Part shown: positions 31,159-38,152 of the stretch, piece by piece | Layout: each line of letters begins with the position of its first letter | Numbering within the stretch: the first letter of the stretch is position 1 | NCBI GenBank assembly: GCA_938034415.1 | Contig: CALHLE010000037.1 | Location: 1-55,689, forward strand | Reading direction: 5' to 3' | DNA: 55,689 nt | DNA from: an uncultured Anaerolineae bacterium | GTDB taxonomy: Bacteria; Chloroflexota; Anaerolineae; J036; Brachytrichaceae | Program-made: the position numbers and the translations under genes | Notes under the pieces: generated by a model | Database searches by the model: none | Told to the model about the DNA's origin: nothing | The model's input: the letters and a program-made list of their open reading frames with translations, nothing else

Positions 31159-32484
31159 CTATGCGCCAGGCACATCCGTCAACCCAGCGAACGCCGACTG
31201 GCCTTTCTCCCGAGTGACGAACGCCTCGCGCGGCATCGCGATCAACAAAGCCAGCGCCACGGCGATCAACCCCATCTCAACTGCGTACACGGTCGTATAG
31301 CCTCGCGCCAGGTCGCCGGTGACGCGCGAGACAACATCGCGCAGGTTGCTGCCGGCCAACGCAGCCAGCCCGGCCGCCGACGTCTGCGCCAATCCCCACA
31401 TGCCGACGTACATGCCGGCCGTCTTGATGTCGGCCAGAGAAGCGACCAGCGAGAGCGTGGAGATCAGGAATAAGCCGGTGGCGATGCCGATCACGCCCGT
31501 CCCGCTGATGAACATCGCCACCGAGTGGTTCGCGCTGGCCATGGTGATCAGGCCAAAGCCGACCAGGCCGACCAGGCAGGCAGCCAGCGTGACCGGGATC
31601 GGCGAATCCAGGCGGGGAATGACCTGCCAGGCGATCAGCATGGCGATCAGCATGCCGATGCCCCACATGGCCGTAAGCCGAGTCGTCTCTGCGACGCTCA
31701 TGCCGAGCACCTGTCCGCCATACGGCTCCAGCAGGACATCCTGCGCCGTCAGCCCCAGCGTGCCGAAGAACAGGATGGCAAAGAACAGGCGCATCTTCGG
31801 CGTCCCCAGCACCGCCCAGATTTGGCTGGAGAAGTCTTCTGCATCGTCCTCCAGTTCCACGGGCTGATCCTGCTTCCAGATGGCCGCGATGGCCAACACC
31901 AGGAAGATCACCGAGGCCGATTGCATCACTTGGATCAGCTTCATCGGATGGAAGTCCTGCAAGAAGAAACCGATGACGAACGCGCTGATGATCTGGCCGG
32001 TGATCAGCGCAATCCACAGCAGCGCCATGGCGCGGCTGCGCTCGTGCTTGGGGGTGAGGTCGGTGACCAGCGCCAGGTAGCCGGTCTGCCCGACATGCGT
32101 CCCGACGGCATACAGCAGGAAGATCAGCGTGCAGAAGAAGACGGCGATGGGGAATGGCACATCGCTGTTCAACTGGGACGCTTTGCTCAGCAGCAACAAC
32201 GAGAAGGGCGCGGCAGACAGGCCACAGAACACGAACATCGTGCCATACCAAGCGTAGGGCAGGCGCCGGTAGCCGAAGGTCTTCTTCTCCTTATCAGAGC
32301 GGAAGCCCATCAGCGCGCGCACAGGAGCGACAAACAAGCTGAGGCTGAGCAGCCAGCCGACGATGCCGGCCGGGATGCCCTCTTCCGCGATCAGCACGCG
32401 GTTCAGCGCGCCGTTGAACACGACCACGCTGAACCCCAAGCCGAGCTGAAAGAGGCTGAGTCGCAGGAGCCGCTTGTTGATCAC
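31159..32484 (-). CDS. PucC/LhaA-family antenna assembly transporter
   Basis: A 441-residue MFS-fold membrane protein of the PucC/LhaA (bacteriochlorophyll delivery) group, with about 12 helices. Recognisable motifs are LGLGFSVVVFNGALNRVLI at the start, the VAPVRALMGFRSD loop and YRRLPYAWYG. PucC and LhaA help assemble light-harvesting complexes in purple bacteria and Chloroflexota, probably by shielding or delivering pigments. Its place directly after pufC, same strand, fits that role. A hairpin separates the two genes. Confidence 0.88.
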   Translation of the reverse strand: MINKRLLRLSLFQLGLGFSVVVFNGALNRVLIAEEGIPAGIVGWLLSLSLFVAPVRALMGFRSDKEKKTFGYRRLPYAWYGTMFVFCGLSAAPFSLLLLSKASQLNSDVPFPIAVFFCTLIFLLYAVGTHVGQTGYLALVTDLTPKHERSRAMALLWIALITGQIISAFVIGFFLQDFHPMKLIQVMQSASVIFLVLAIAAIWKQDQPVELEDDAEDFSSQIWAVLGTPKMRLFFAILFFGTLGLTAQDVLLEPYGGQVLGMSVAETTRLTAMWGIGMLIAMLIAWQVIPRLDSPIPVTLAACLVGLVGFGLITMASANHSVAMFISGTGVIGIATGLFLISTLSLVASLADIKTAGMYVGMWGLAQTSAAGLAALAGSNLRDVVSRVTGDLARGYTTVYAVEMGLIAVALALLIAMPREAFVTREKGQSAFAGLTDVPGA

Positions 32485-32503
32485 GATGCTCTCGAATGGG
32501 AGA

Positions 32504-32562
32504 TTAGAGATTGGCTGATTGGTAGGTCAATTGCTATTTCCCCGCCAATCGCCAATCTCTAA
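32504..32562 (-). promoter_or_regulatory. Intercistronic hairpin between pufC and the PucC-like gene
   Basis: TTAGAGATTGGC (32504-32515) and GCCAATCTCTAA (32551-32562) are perfect inverted repeats. An inner GATTGG/CCAATC pair (32517-32522, 32545-32550) extends the stem to 18 pairs with one bulged base and a 22-nt loop. No T-tract follows, so an RNA-stability or partial-termination role is likelier than a full terminator. The sequence could also be a member of a dispersed palindrome family. Confidence 0.6.
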
Positions 32563-32571
32563 CCTCTTGAA

Positions 32572-33795
32572 CTACTGCGGCGGCAACTTGGGCGCAGGCA
32601 TCGGCAGATCCACCAACGGTTTGATCTGCGGATCGCTCACCTTCTGCGGCACCTCGCCTTCGCCGGGCAGGTAGGCGCCGGGCGGCACGACGTTGCCGCG
32701 GTGGCACATCCAGCAGTTCGGCTGCGCCAACGCGCCGCGCGTCGGGTCGGCCTTCGGCATCTGCGGGAACCAGTTGATGGCGATGTCTTGCACCATGCCG
32801 AGCATATGGCGAGACTGCGACTTAGGCCACTTGAACGTGCCGTCTTCCAGCACGTACGACTTGAAGTAGCCGCCGTAGTGGCAGAAGTCGCAGCCGACGC
32901 CCAGCGCCGTGTTCATGTGGTACATCGCCGCCTGGTTGCGGTAGGTGTCGTTCAGGCCGGCGGGCGTATCCTTGTTGGCAGTCACCTGGAAGTAGTTGAT
33001 GTTGCCTTGTGCGTCAGGCCGGGCCGCCAGCAGTTTGTCGTCCACGATCTCGTAGCTGGCAGGTGGCTTGCCGTTCAGCGTGATGCCGTAGTGCTTCATG
33101 TCGTACTGCGTCGGGTTGCCGCCGCCGGCGATGCCGAACATCGCCAGGTTCTCGATCGTGGGCACGTTCTTCTGATCGGTGTTCCAGAACTGCGCCTTGC
33201 CATAGTGACAGGTCGCGCACTGCAGTTGATACAGCGGCTGACCCTGCGGCCGCGGGATGCTGCTGATCCACTTGTTCTGCAGTTCAAACTGCATGATCAG
33301 CATCGCCTTGGCCACGGTCTTCTGCGGCTTTTCATAGGCGGCGAAGTTCTGCAGGTTGTGGCAGTACTCGCAGCTCTGGCCAACGCCAGGCGTGAAGTAC
33401 TTGCTCATGTACTCGAACACCTTGGCCGTGCTGTTGTATTGCGGCCCGAGATACTGGGTGAGCACCTGCACGTTGACCGTCTGCGGATTCTGCTGTTGCC
33501 AAACGTTATACGCTTGAAGCGCCTCGGCGCTCGGCTGCGCAATCGGCTGCTTTAGCCGGTTGAGGTACTCGACGTAGTCAATCCGCTGCACGCCGGCGTA
33601 GTTGTAGGTGCTCTCGGCGCGGAATCCCTCAAACTCGCGCCAGTCGGCAAGCGCCATGGACAGGGCGATCACGCCGCCGAGCGCGAGGATGGTCATGGCC
33701 ACCAGGCCGACCAGCTCGCCGCGCAGAATCTCGCGTTGTTTCTCGTCGTAAACGGCGATTGCGCCAGGAGGAGCGGGATTATTCTCAAGGGACAT
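32572..33795 (-). CDS. pufC: Photosynthetic reaction-centre tetrahaem cytochrome c subunit
   Basis: A 407-residue cytochrome subunit that passes electrons to the special pair on the outer face of the membrane. Four CxxCH haem sites are present: CEYCH, CATCH, CDFCH and CWMCH. An N-terminal cytosolic part is followed by one helix at about residues 28-50, with no lipobox, so the protein is membrane-anchored rather than lipidated. The ribosome-binding sequence GGAGG overlaps the pufM stop codon. The gene order pufM-pufC, 9 nt apart, indicates translation from one mRNA. Confidence 0.95.
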   Translation of the reverse strand: MSLENNPAPPGAIAVYDEKQREILRGELVGLVAMTILALGGVIALSMALADWREFEGFRAESTYNYAGVQRIDYVEYLNRLKQPIAQPSAEALQAYNVWQQQNPQTVNVQVLTQYLGPQYNSTAKVFEYMSKYFTPGVGQSCEYCHNLQNFAAYEKPQKTVAKAMLIMQFELQNKWISSIPRPQGQPLYQLQCATCHYGKAQFWNTDQKNVPTIENLAMFGIAGGGNPTQYDMKHYGITLNGKPPASYEIVDDKLLAARPDAQGNINYFQVTANKDTPAGLNDTYRNQAAMYHMNTALGVGCDFCHYGGYFKSYVLEDGTFKWPKSQSRHMLGMVQDIAINWFPQMPKADPTRGALAQPNCWMCHRGNVVPPGAYLPGEGEVPQKVSDPQIKPLVDLPMPAPKLPPQ

Positions 33796-33804
33796 GACAG
33801 CCTC

Positions 33805-34695
33805 CTATGGCACGCAGGCTTTCTGCAAGCCTGGCACGATACCGGCGCGGCAGCCCCAATCGAACCAGTTGGGTTCGACCGGCCCGCTCAGCAACACGCC
33901 GATGGCGCCGGCCACGGCGACTAGCGTGGCGAAGCCCAGAGCCCACTGGTGAATGGTGTAGGCCGTCGCGTTAAACCCCATGACCCAGCGCCACAGCAGC
34001 TGCGCACGGTGCGTCCCTTCGTCGCTCTTCTCGATCTCGTCAATCTCGCGATGCGCGCCGTAGGACAGCGTGGCCAGGATGGTGGCGCCGTGCATGGCTA
34101 GGAGCAACGTGCTGCCGAGCAGCGCGAAGATCGAGACCATGTGGAAGGGGTTGTAGTAGAAGTTGCCGTACTTGACGCTGAAGTGGTTGGTCCACAACAA
34201 GATGCCGCGCAGGCCATGCGGCGGCGCTTCGTTCCACGAGTTCACCCAGATCGGGTGGATGATGTAGATGGCCGCATAGAGGAACAGCGCCGCGCTGAAG
34301 GCGATCGGCACCATCGGGCGCAGGCCGTTGGCCACGGCGCGCGTCCAGATGCGGATCGTCCAGAACACCAGCGTCAACGAGAGGAACAACGTGGCGAGCT
34401 GCCAGTAGCCGCCCTCCTGCAGCGGCGCCATCTGCAAGCCGGCCGATGGCGGCGGCGGATAGAGCGTGAGCACCGGCAGTTCGCGCAGGAAGCGAATTGG
34501 GTTGTAGCCCACCTGCTCGCCAAAGCCAATGGCGGTGATGAACACGCACAGCAGGTAGGAGAAGAACGCCAGCGCACCCCACATCCCCAGGTAGATCGGG
34601 CCGATCTGCGTGTCGGCCAGACCCTCCAGGAAGCGGAGATACCTTACGGTTTTGGTGCGCCGCTCGAAGCTCTCACGATACACTTCTGTAGCCAT
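33805..34695 (-). CDS. pufM: Photosynthetic reaction-centre M subunit
   Basis: A 296-residue type-II reaction-centre M subunit with five membrane helices. Ligands seen are the special-pair His in YNPFHMVSIF, iron-site His in LLAMHGATIL and in YTIHQW, a Glu in REIDEIEKS, and the quinone-pocket WRWVMGFNAT. In the place of His M182 (purple-bacterial SHLDW) the sequence reads ILLW, so this site should hold bacteriopheophytin, as in known Chloroflexota centres. The start ATG 34695 has GGAGAG before it; an upstream in-frame TTG at 34707 lacks support. It is separate from pufL, with 105 bp between them. Confidence 0.95.
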   Translation of the reverse strand: MATEVYRESFERRTKTVRYLRFLEGLADTQIGPIYLGMWGALAFFSYLLCVFITAIGFGEQVGYNPIRFLRELPVLTLYPPPPSAGLQMAPLQEGGYWQLATLFLSLTLVFWTIRIWTRAVANGLRPMVPIAFSAALFLYAAIYIIHPIWVNSWNEAPPHGLRGILLWTNHFSVKYGNFYYNPFHMVSIFALLGSTLLLAMHGATILATLSYGAHREIDEIEKSDEGTHRAQLLWRWVMGFNATAYTIHQWALGFATLVAVAGAIGVLLSGPVEPNWFDWGCRAGIVPGLQKACVP

Positions 34696-34800
34696 ACGTC
34701 TCTCCAAGAGTCAGATGGTCGGCGCTCAGCATCCGAAGTCGTTCATCTGAAGCCTTAGTTGGCTCAAATCCCAACCCGAACCTGAGTCCCACCAGCCGAG

Positions 34801-35658
34801 CTAGTTGAACGGGAAGGCCTTCCAGAACGGCGCGTAATCCCAGAAGTTCCAGAAACCGCTCCAGTCTTGGACCACCGTGCCGGACAGCACGAAGCACAGG
34901 TTGCTCATCAGCACGCACATCACCGCTGCCCAGAAGGCCAGGCGATGAATGCCGATCTCGCCAATGCTGTAGCCGAAGAAGTCCCAGTAGAAGCGGTTGA
35001 CGTTCTCCTCCGTCACGCCCTCGCTCTTCTTGCGCGCAGCGCTCAGGATGGTGGCACCGTGCAGGGAGAGCACGAACGCGCTGCCGAACAGCAGGGTGAT
35101 GCCGATAGCGTGGAAGGGGTTGTAGAAGAAGTTGTAGTAGCGATAGCCGAAGGCCGAGAGCCAATCCAGGTGAGCCATTACACCAAGCGGGAAGCCCTCG
35201 GACCAACTGCCGAGCAGGATGGGGCGCACGATCTGGATCGTCACCCAAGAGGACAACACCGCTCCGAAGGCAATCGGCACCTGATACCCGATCTTCAGCA
35301 GGCGCGAGATATCTATCTGCCGCATCATCCAGGCGAAGAACGTGACGGTCGCGCAGAAGACTACGAAGAGCCACCAGAAGCCCTTGTCCGGGTCGAAGGT
35401 TATGGATAGGCCAACGCTTGGCGGCGGCGGCGCAATTTGCCCGCGGATGAAATTCAGCAGTGGGTTATTCGTCCGATTGGGGTCAACGAACAACACCTGC
35501 CAGAACCATACGCCTGATCCGAGCACGCCGAAGAACAGCGCCACCACGCCCCAGAAACCGAGGTAGAAGCGGCCGATCCAAATCTTCAGCAGACCGAACG
35601 AGGCACGCGCAGGGACAGCCATCGCCTCTTGGCGATATTTCGCCTCGAATGACAACAT
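34801..35658 (-). CDS. pufL: Photosynthetic reaction-centre L subunit
   Basis: A 285-residue type-II reaction-centre L subunit with five membrane helices. Conserved ligands are His in MAHLDWLS (accessory bacteriochlorophyll), His in NPFHAIG (special pair), and iron-site His in LSLHGATIL and in EIGIHRLA. The purple-bacterial His L168 is replaced by Phe in NFFYNP. The N-terminal 20 residues before the first helix are longer than in purple bacteria. GGAGAC lies about 8 nt before the ATG. It is not fused to pufM. Confidence 0.95.
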   Translation of the reverse strand: MLSFEAKYRQEAMAVPARASFGLLKIWIGRFYLGFWGVVALFFGVLGSGVWFWQVLFVDPNRTNNPLLNFIRGQIAPPPPSVGLSITFDPDKGFWWLFVVFCATVTFFAWMMRQIDISRLLKIGYQVPIAFGAVLSSWVTIQIVRPILLGSWSEGFPLGVMAHLDWLSAFGYRYYNFFYNPFHAIGITLLFGSAFVLSLHGATILSAARKKSEGVTEENVNRFYWDFFGYSIGEIGIHRLAFWAAVMCVLMSNLCFVLSGTVVQDWSGFWNFWDYAPFWKAFPFN

Positions 35659-35859
35659 AAGCCTGTCTCCTCGGAGCCAGGGCTGCGGGCATTTGGGCTT
35701 GTCGTCGCTGATGCGGTCGTCCGTGTGGAGGCGGGGCGAATGATGGATAAAAGGATGATGAAAACACTCGCAGCGTCGCTAACCCGAACACGGCCCACCG
35801 CACTCACACGCGCCTCAACAACCCAACAGCCCGGACTCAACCATTTGACCGATAAGAAA

Positions 35860-35936
35860 CCGGCGGAGGGTGCATCGCCGCGCTATCCAACTGCTCTCGC
35901 TCGTTCGGCCTTTCTAGCGCTGCAGCCCTCCACCGG
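35860..35936 (-). promoter_or_regulatory. Intercistronic hairpin between pufA and pufL
   Basis: In the minus-strand RNA, CCGGUGGAGGGCUGCA (35936-35921) pairs with UGCACCCUCCGCCGG (35874-35860), giving about 15 pairs including one G-U, with one bulge and a loop of about 46 nt. It lies 18 bp after the pufA stop. In Rhodobacter a hairpin at the same place protects the antenna part of the puf mRNA, so the same is inferred here. The other 200 bases of the 296-bp pufA-pufL gap show no gene. Confidence 0.65.
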
Positions 35937-35954
35937 CGAATGATGACTAACGCT

Positions 35955-36083
35955 TCACTTCAGCCAGAACGTGTTCCAGCTTGAACTCAGTAGCACAAAG
36001 TGGATCAACAGCGTCGTCAGCACCGCTGTCACGACGTAGATCCCTAGTGCCGTCTTGAAGTCTATGAACTTCGGATCTCTCAT
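35955..36083 (-). CDS. pufA: Light-harvesting complex alpha subunit
   Basis: A 42-residue antenna alpha polypeptide, too short for usual gene-calling limits. It has a polar N-terminus (MRDPKFIDFKTALG), one transmembrane helix, and the bacteriochlorophyll-binding His in TLLIHFVLLSSS, ending WNTFWLK. GGGAGGTGA precedes the ATG with good spacing. It follows pufB by 36 bp in the same operon. Confidence 0.92.
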   Translation of the reverse strand: MRDPKFIDFKTALGIYVVTAVLTTLLIHFVLLSSSWNTFWLK

Positions 36084-36119
36084 GTTTGCTCACCTCCCGT
36101 GTTGAGAACATAAGCACGA

Positions 36120-36281
36120 TTACGGATTTGGCGAGATCCAGGGCTTGTACATTGCGATGATGATGTGAATCAGCCCGGCCAGGATGAAGAAGATCCACGA
36201 ACCCAGCACGACGAGTTGGTGTTGCAACCACTCCTCGTTGGTGAACAGTGGCCTCCATCGCTCTGGAACCTTATCGTTCAT
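36120..36281 (-). CDS. pufB: Light-harvesting complex beta subunit
   Basis: A 53-residue antenna beta polypeptide, first gene of the operon. It has a polar N-terminus (MNDKVPERWRPLFTNEEW), a membrane-surface His in LQHQLVVLG, and the pigment-binding His in LAGLIHIIIAMYKPW, the usual two-His beta pattern. A strong GGAGGTGA site lies 9 nt upstream. The 5' untranslated RNA would be about 70-75 nt from the predicted promoter. Confidence 0.92.
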   Translation of the reverse strand: MNDKVPERWRPLFTNEEWLQHQLVVLGSWIFFILAGLIHIIIAMYKPWISPNP

Positions 36282-36363
36282 CTGTTCTGTCACCTCCTTT
36301 GTTTAGAGATAGCGCACGGCTGCAGCCACGCGCTTCGAGCGAGCAGATGGATATTGCACTTAC

Positions 36364-36404
36364 ATTGTATGATGGGTCGCCTCTATGTCAACTAGTCAGT
36401 TGAC
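36364..36404 (-). promoter_or_regulatory. puf operon promoter with palindromic operator
   Basis: TTGACA (36391-36386) and TACAAT (36369-36364) form a near-consensus promoter with a 16-bp spacer. A perfect 7-bp inverted repeat, GTCAACT-AGTC-AGTTGAC (36387-36404), covers the -35 box, where a bound protein would block or reshape RNA polymerase entry. An outer 7-bp repeat (GGTCGCC 36375-36381, GGCGACC 36423-36429) frames it. The regulator is unknown; a copy of the half-site GTCAACT lies at 38006-38012, just before the kinase gene. Confidence 0.65.
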
Positions 36405-36436
36405 GAGAATTTAACAAGGAAGGGCGACCAGTTGAG

Positions 36437-37996
36437 TCACGCCGCGCGCGGCAGGCTAAAGCTGAAGCGCGAGCCGGGCTGCCCATCGCTGTTGCCTTCC
36501 ACCCAGATGCGTCCGCCGTGGGCTTCGACGATGGCTTTGCTCAGGTACAGCCCCAGGCCGGCGCCGGGAGTGCCGCGCCGGATAGCGCTCTCCGACCGGT
36601 AGAAGCGCTCGAAGATTTTGTCTCGCTCCTCCGGCGGCACGCCTACGCCCTGGTCGGCCACGGTAATAATCACTTCGTTCGGCGTAGCGCGGCCGGTGAT
36701 GCGGATCTCGCTGCCCGGCGGGGAATATTTCACTGCATTGGAGATCAGGTTGCTGAGGACCTGCGTAATGCGCGCCTCGTCGGCGAACACCAGCGGCATG
36801 TCGGACGCAATATCAGCGATGATCTTGTGTGATGGCGTCTGTGCCTCAAACTTCTTCGCCACCCGCACCACCAAATCGTCAATATCTAATTCAACCGGCG
36901 TCAGCTTAAAGTTGCCGGCCTGAGCGCGCGATGCGTCGAGCAGGTTTTCGATCAACTCGGCCAGGTGATCAGCTTCCTCTTCGATGACCTTCAGGCTTTC
37001 GCGGACCGTTGCTTCATCCCATTGCGCGTCGGCGCGGCGCAGCGTGCTGGCGTAACCCTTGATCAGTGCGACGGGCGTCTTCAACTCATGGGACACGGCC
37101 GAGATGAAGGTGGCCTTCATCTCTTCTGCAGCGCGAAACCGAGTGAGGTCGTGCACGTCGGCGATGATGTTCACCAGCCGCCCCTCGCGGTTAAGCAAGG
37201 CGGCAAAGGCTATCTCGACGCTGATCACGCCGCCGCCGCGTCGTTGTAGATCGCCCTCGACAAACAGCGCCGGCGACGTTCCCACCATCGGCCAGCCTTG
37301 CGCCTCGGCCTCTTCGAGCGTCGCACCGGCACGCTTGTTCTTCAAGATAAGCACCTCCTCGAACCTTTTGCCGATCGCCTCGGCCGCCGGAACGCCGATG
37401 AGATTTGACATGGCGCGGTTGAACACCTGAATGCGGTGCGCGCCATCCATGATAACCACGCCGTCGGCGCTGAACTCGAGGATCGCGTCCAGCCGGCGCT
37501 TTTCATGGGTGAGTTGCTCATACAGGCGGGCGTTGTTTACGGCGATGGCGGCCTGATCGGCGAAGCTCTGCAATATCCGTCGGTCGTCGCGGCTGAATCC
37601 GCCGCCTCGCATGCGGAAGACGTAAAGCGCCCCTAGAAACTCGTCCCCTTCCACCTTCAGCGGCAACGAGACCACCTCCCAAAACCCTAGCCCTACTCTC
37701 TCGGCGATGGCGACGAGGTTGCGCTCCAGCGCCGTTACGGCCTCGTCTACATCCTCTATCCGATGCAGAATCGGCCTGAGCTGATCTAACAGTGGTTGAG
37801 GGATGCCGTAGGACTGTCGAATGGTGTAACGCGCGTCTGGCTCAACCAGCGCGATCAGCGCCGCCTGGCCGTTCAACATGTCGGTCGCCTGTTGCAAGAT
37901 CAGTCGCAACACCTCATTCAGGTTGAGCCGCGAGGTCAGCGCGCGGCTGATCTCGAGCAGGTAATCGCGCTGGCGGACGCGGTAATCGGGCAGCAT
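36437..37996 (-). CDS. GAF-PAS sensor histidine kinase upstream of puf
   Basis: A 519-residue soluble kinase. Residues of about 15-165 form a GAF domain, about 175-290 a PAS domain (DAILEFSADGVVIMD). HisKA follows with the phospho-accepting His in AVSHELKTPVALIKGY, then the ATPase domain (NLISNAVKYSPPG, DQGVGVP, GAGLGLYLSK). No conserved chromophore Cys is seen in the GAF domain, so it is not an obvious phytochrome. It lies upstream of puf on the same strand and could sense redox, light or a ligand, but no pairing with a regulator can be shown. The start chosen is ATG 37996, with AGGAGG 3 nt upstream. Confidence 0.88.
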   Translation of the reverse strand: MLPDYRVRQRDYLLEISRALTSRLNLNEVLRLILQQATDMLNGQAALIALVEPDARYTIRQSYGIPQPLLDQLRPILHRIEDVDEAVTALERNLVAIAERVGLGFWEVVSLPLKVEGDEFLGALYVFRMRGGGFSRDDRRILQSFADQAAIAVNNARLYEQLTHEKRRLDAILEFSADGVVIMDGAHRIQVFNRAMSNLIGVPAAEAIGKRFEEVLILKNKRAGATLEEAEAQGWPMVGTSPALFVEGDLQRRGGGVISVEIAFAALLNREGRLVNIIADVHDLTRFRAAEEMKATFISAVSHELKTPVALIKGYASTLRRADAQWDEATVRESLKVIEEEADHLAELIENLLDASRAQAGNFKLTPVELDIDDLVVRVAKKFEAQTPSHKIIADIASDMPLVFADEARITQVLSNLISNAVKYSPPGSEIRITGRATPNEVIITVADQGVGVPPEERDKIFERFYRSESAIRRGTPGAGLGLYLSKAIVEAHGGRIWVEGNSDGQPGSRFSFSLPRAA

Positions 37997-38152
37997 CTTC
38001 CTCCTGTCAACTGTCACTGAACGACGGCTAAGTGATTTATACTGGCAGCCGCAATCTCACGCTTGACTAATATACCCGTGATACTCATACGAGTCTGAGA
38101 CTGGATCGGTTACGCGGGTGATCATCCGGCTTTTTAATAGAGGTACAGAGCG

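Noticed and set aside
31525-32562. A 345-codon plus-strand frame opposite the PucC-like gene.
   Set aside because: Low-complexity Gln/His/Arg composition and no motif; the minus-strand gene is a clear membrane transporter.
34695-34707. An upstream TTG start adding four residues to PufM.
   Set aside because: The ATG at 34695 has a well-spaced GGAGAG, which the TTG codon itself overlaps.
36282-36436. Search for a PpsR/CrtJ site (TGT-N12-ACA) before puf.
   Set aside because: Not found on either strand; the palindrome present has a different sequence.
38063-38102. TTGACT and nested short palindromes (ACTC-ATAC-GAGT, AGTCT-G-AGACT) before ftsH, possible heat-shock control.
   Set aside because: No acceptable -10 at 16-18 bp from TTGACT and no match to CIRCE or another known operator; too weak to report.
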